Assembly: GCF_021533215.1 (NCBI RefSeq)
Contig: NZ_JAJNKA010000002.1
Span: 423,001-487,000 of the forward strand
DNA length: 64,000 nt
Direction: 5' to 3'
Origin: Portibacter lacus
GTDB taxonomy: Bacteria > Bacteroidota > Bacteroidia > Chitinophagales > Saprospiraceae
This document shows positions 63,935-64,000 of the stretch, piece after piece. The position numbers and the translations under genes are program-made. Every line of letters starts with the position of its first letter. The stretch's first letter is position 1. The notes beneath the pieces were generated by a model. The model was not told where the DNA came from and searched no databases. It saw only the letters and a list, made by a program, of their open reading frames with translations.

Positions 63935-64000
63935 TGTGGCTTTACGAATTTGGTTGGAACGAATGTACTAAAGTGTAATGGAAACTTATATAAATCCCTC

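Overview
The window is low-GC, gene-dense DNA from a member of the Bacteroidota, probably free-living and aquatic. The evidence is: SusC/SusD outer-membrane pairs; four secreted proteins ending in type IX secretion (T9SS) sorting domains; many lipoproteins with Bacteroidota-style lipoboxes; TAnnTTTG promoter elements (the one before rpsU has a perfect TTTG partner 20 bases upstream); little use of Shine-Dalgarno sequences. I cannot fix the genus. No rRNA, tRNA, CRISPR array, IS element or phage was seen.

Layout. 1-1886: three tandem Uma2-type nuclease-fold genes, the first cut by the window edge. 1955-18412: an accessory locus built of a complete RND pump set (TolC, a periplasmic adaptor, two full-length RND pumps, and a 71-residue protein with a possible helix-turn-helix) interleaved with three tiny exported Cys-rich peptides. 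Each peptide is followed by one or more beta-propeller-like lipoproteins, and a decayed fourth peptide ends the locus. Three arrays of a 10-bp repeat (TTTAATTGAA) sit at the promoters of all the peptide genes, of tolC and of the pump operon. 18746-22806: housekeeping-like genes (conserved Bacteroidota protein, M15 peptidase, redoxin, scpA, rpsU). 23279-25449: an orphan sulfatase followed by wreckage of an MFS sugar transporter and a GH2-type enzyme. 25516-29527: VOC protein, zinc ribbon, exported unknown, sodium/solute symporter. 29821-41459 (minus): a SusC/SusD operon whose other products are LRR/Ig-like T9SS proteins and a lipoprotein, with no recognisable hydrolase. 41811-56951 (plus): a glycan-type locus in which two copies of [TonB receptor + beta-helix T9SS protein] flank a GH115-like enzyme and a GH92 enzyme. 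57057-62470: a GntR regulator divergent from GH28-like enzyme, symporter and myo-inositol oxygenase. 62561-63934: a saccharopine-dehydrogenase-family enzyme.

The strongest candidate for an undescribed system is 1955-18412. Known Bacteroidota families (NVEALA-like peptides, BF3164-like and 6-bladed propeller lipoproteins, tripartite RND efflux) appear here as one apparent regulon marked by the same helically phased repeat. My reading is that it makes, exports and/or senses small disulfide-rich peptides; this is inference. A further oddity is that neither RND gene has an in-frame ATG, GTG or TTG where homology puts the start; ATT and ATA are the best-placed codons.

The right-hand glycan region fits use of a mannose- and glucuronate-containing glycoconjugate, with inositol or uronate catabolism downstream. 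That substrate assignment is also inference.
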